DNA of 43,910 bases from Cloacimonetes bacterium UBA5284. Lineage in GTDB: Bacteria > Cloacimonadota > Cloacimonadia > Cloacimonadales > Cloacimonadaceae. Where the stretch lies: assembly GCA_002410505.1 (NCBI GenBank), contig DHSO01000030.1, positions 1 to 43,910 on the forward strand, in the 5' to 3' direction. The notes under the pieces were generated by a model. It did not search any database, was not told the DNA's origin, and saw nothing but the letters and a program-made list of their open reading frames with translations. Of the stretch, positions 43,836 through 43,910 are shown piece after piece. Position numbers and translations under genes: made by a program. Every line of letters begins with the position of its first letter. The stretch's first letter is position 1.

Positions 43836-43910
43836 AATGGGTCTCCCATTTGTTTTGTATGCATCAGCAGTAACATCTGAACCCTGATGTTAAGTCCCAA
43901 ATGTTGGTGT
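43836..43910. other. Upstream sequence of giant secreted gene
   Basis: The last 75 bp hold only the GGGAG ribosome site for the minus-strand gene and its leader; any promoter is outside the window or not recognisable. Confidence 0.35.

Overview
The window reads as chromosomal DNA of a Gram-negative bacterium of the Fibrobacteres-Chlorobi-Bacteroidetes (FCB) superphylum. A member of Candidatus Cloacimonadota is my best guess. The reasons are: six large secreted proteins that share a C-terminal sorting-type tail (NPFNP... YNLKGQ... WDGRD... SGIYFYRL), many small lipoproteins with clean lipoboxes, outer-membrane proteins (Omp85 and Wzi types), and a complete rod-shape operon. The lineage is inferred from protein style only; there is no 16S rRNA gene here.

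Layout, left to right. At 1-1689 is a fused tandem deoxynucleoside kinase. At 1838-3350 a cobalamin riboswitch controls a secreted beta-propeller that resembles BtuG-type B12-binding surface proteins. At 3448-3816 there is a small secreted protein on the minus strand, followed by about 680 bp with no supported gene. At 4494-11248 is the elongasome operon mreB-mreC-(F420-ligase-like)-mreD-mrdA-rodA-lipoprotein, with nearly every junction overlapping. A free-standing lipoprotein follows at 11299-12081. A non-coding stretch with a strong hairpin and U-run then precedes tsaE at 12638-13078.

From 13157 to 17437 the minus strand carries ackA, a membrane-anchored protein with a cytoplasmic helix-turn-helix, a Wzi-like outer-membrane protein and a small membrane protein, apparently one operon. 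Then come a tiny lipoprotein, an Omp85-like protein and lepA (17631-21489). On the plus strand lie an A-type Fe-S carrier-like gene, a secreted M6 metalloprotease and an Hsp20 gene (21772-25372). Two tandem tRNA-Val genes (anticodons CAC and GAC) are on the minus strand at 25497-25660, followed by a secreted endonuclease I, gmhA and add (adenosine deaminase).

The interval 28530-29500 holds the truncated remnant of a phage-type GH24 lysozyme. It is followed by a seven-repeat FG-GAP secreted protein and a small secreted protein. The minus-strand block 31627-34769 is a tightly coupled set: two NTF2-like lipoproteins, ruvX, mltG and an LPP20-type lipoprotein. A 230-bp element with 31-bp terminal inverted repeats (34875-35104) separates it from an AAA/DUF4143 ATPase. 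The right end holds two very large secreted right-handed beta-helix proteins. The second (1609 codons) also carries an alpha/beta-hydrolase domain.

How the genes work together: much of the window concerns the cell envelope. It covers wall elongation (Mre/Rod/PBP2, MltG), outer-membrane assembly (Omp85), surface polysaccharide (Wzi-like, GmhA) and a secreted set of hydrolases and adhesin-like proteins. Nucleoside salvage appears twice (dNK fusion, adenosine deaminase), alongside a secreted nuclease. This would fit an organism that scavenges extracellular DNA and protein and makes ATP through acetate kinase, but that link is inference.
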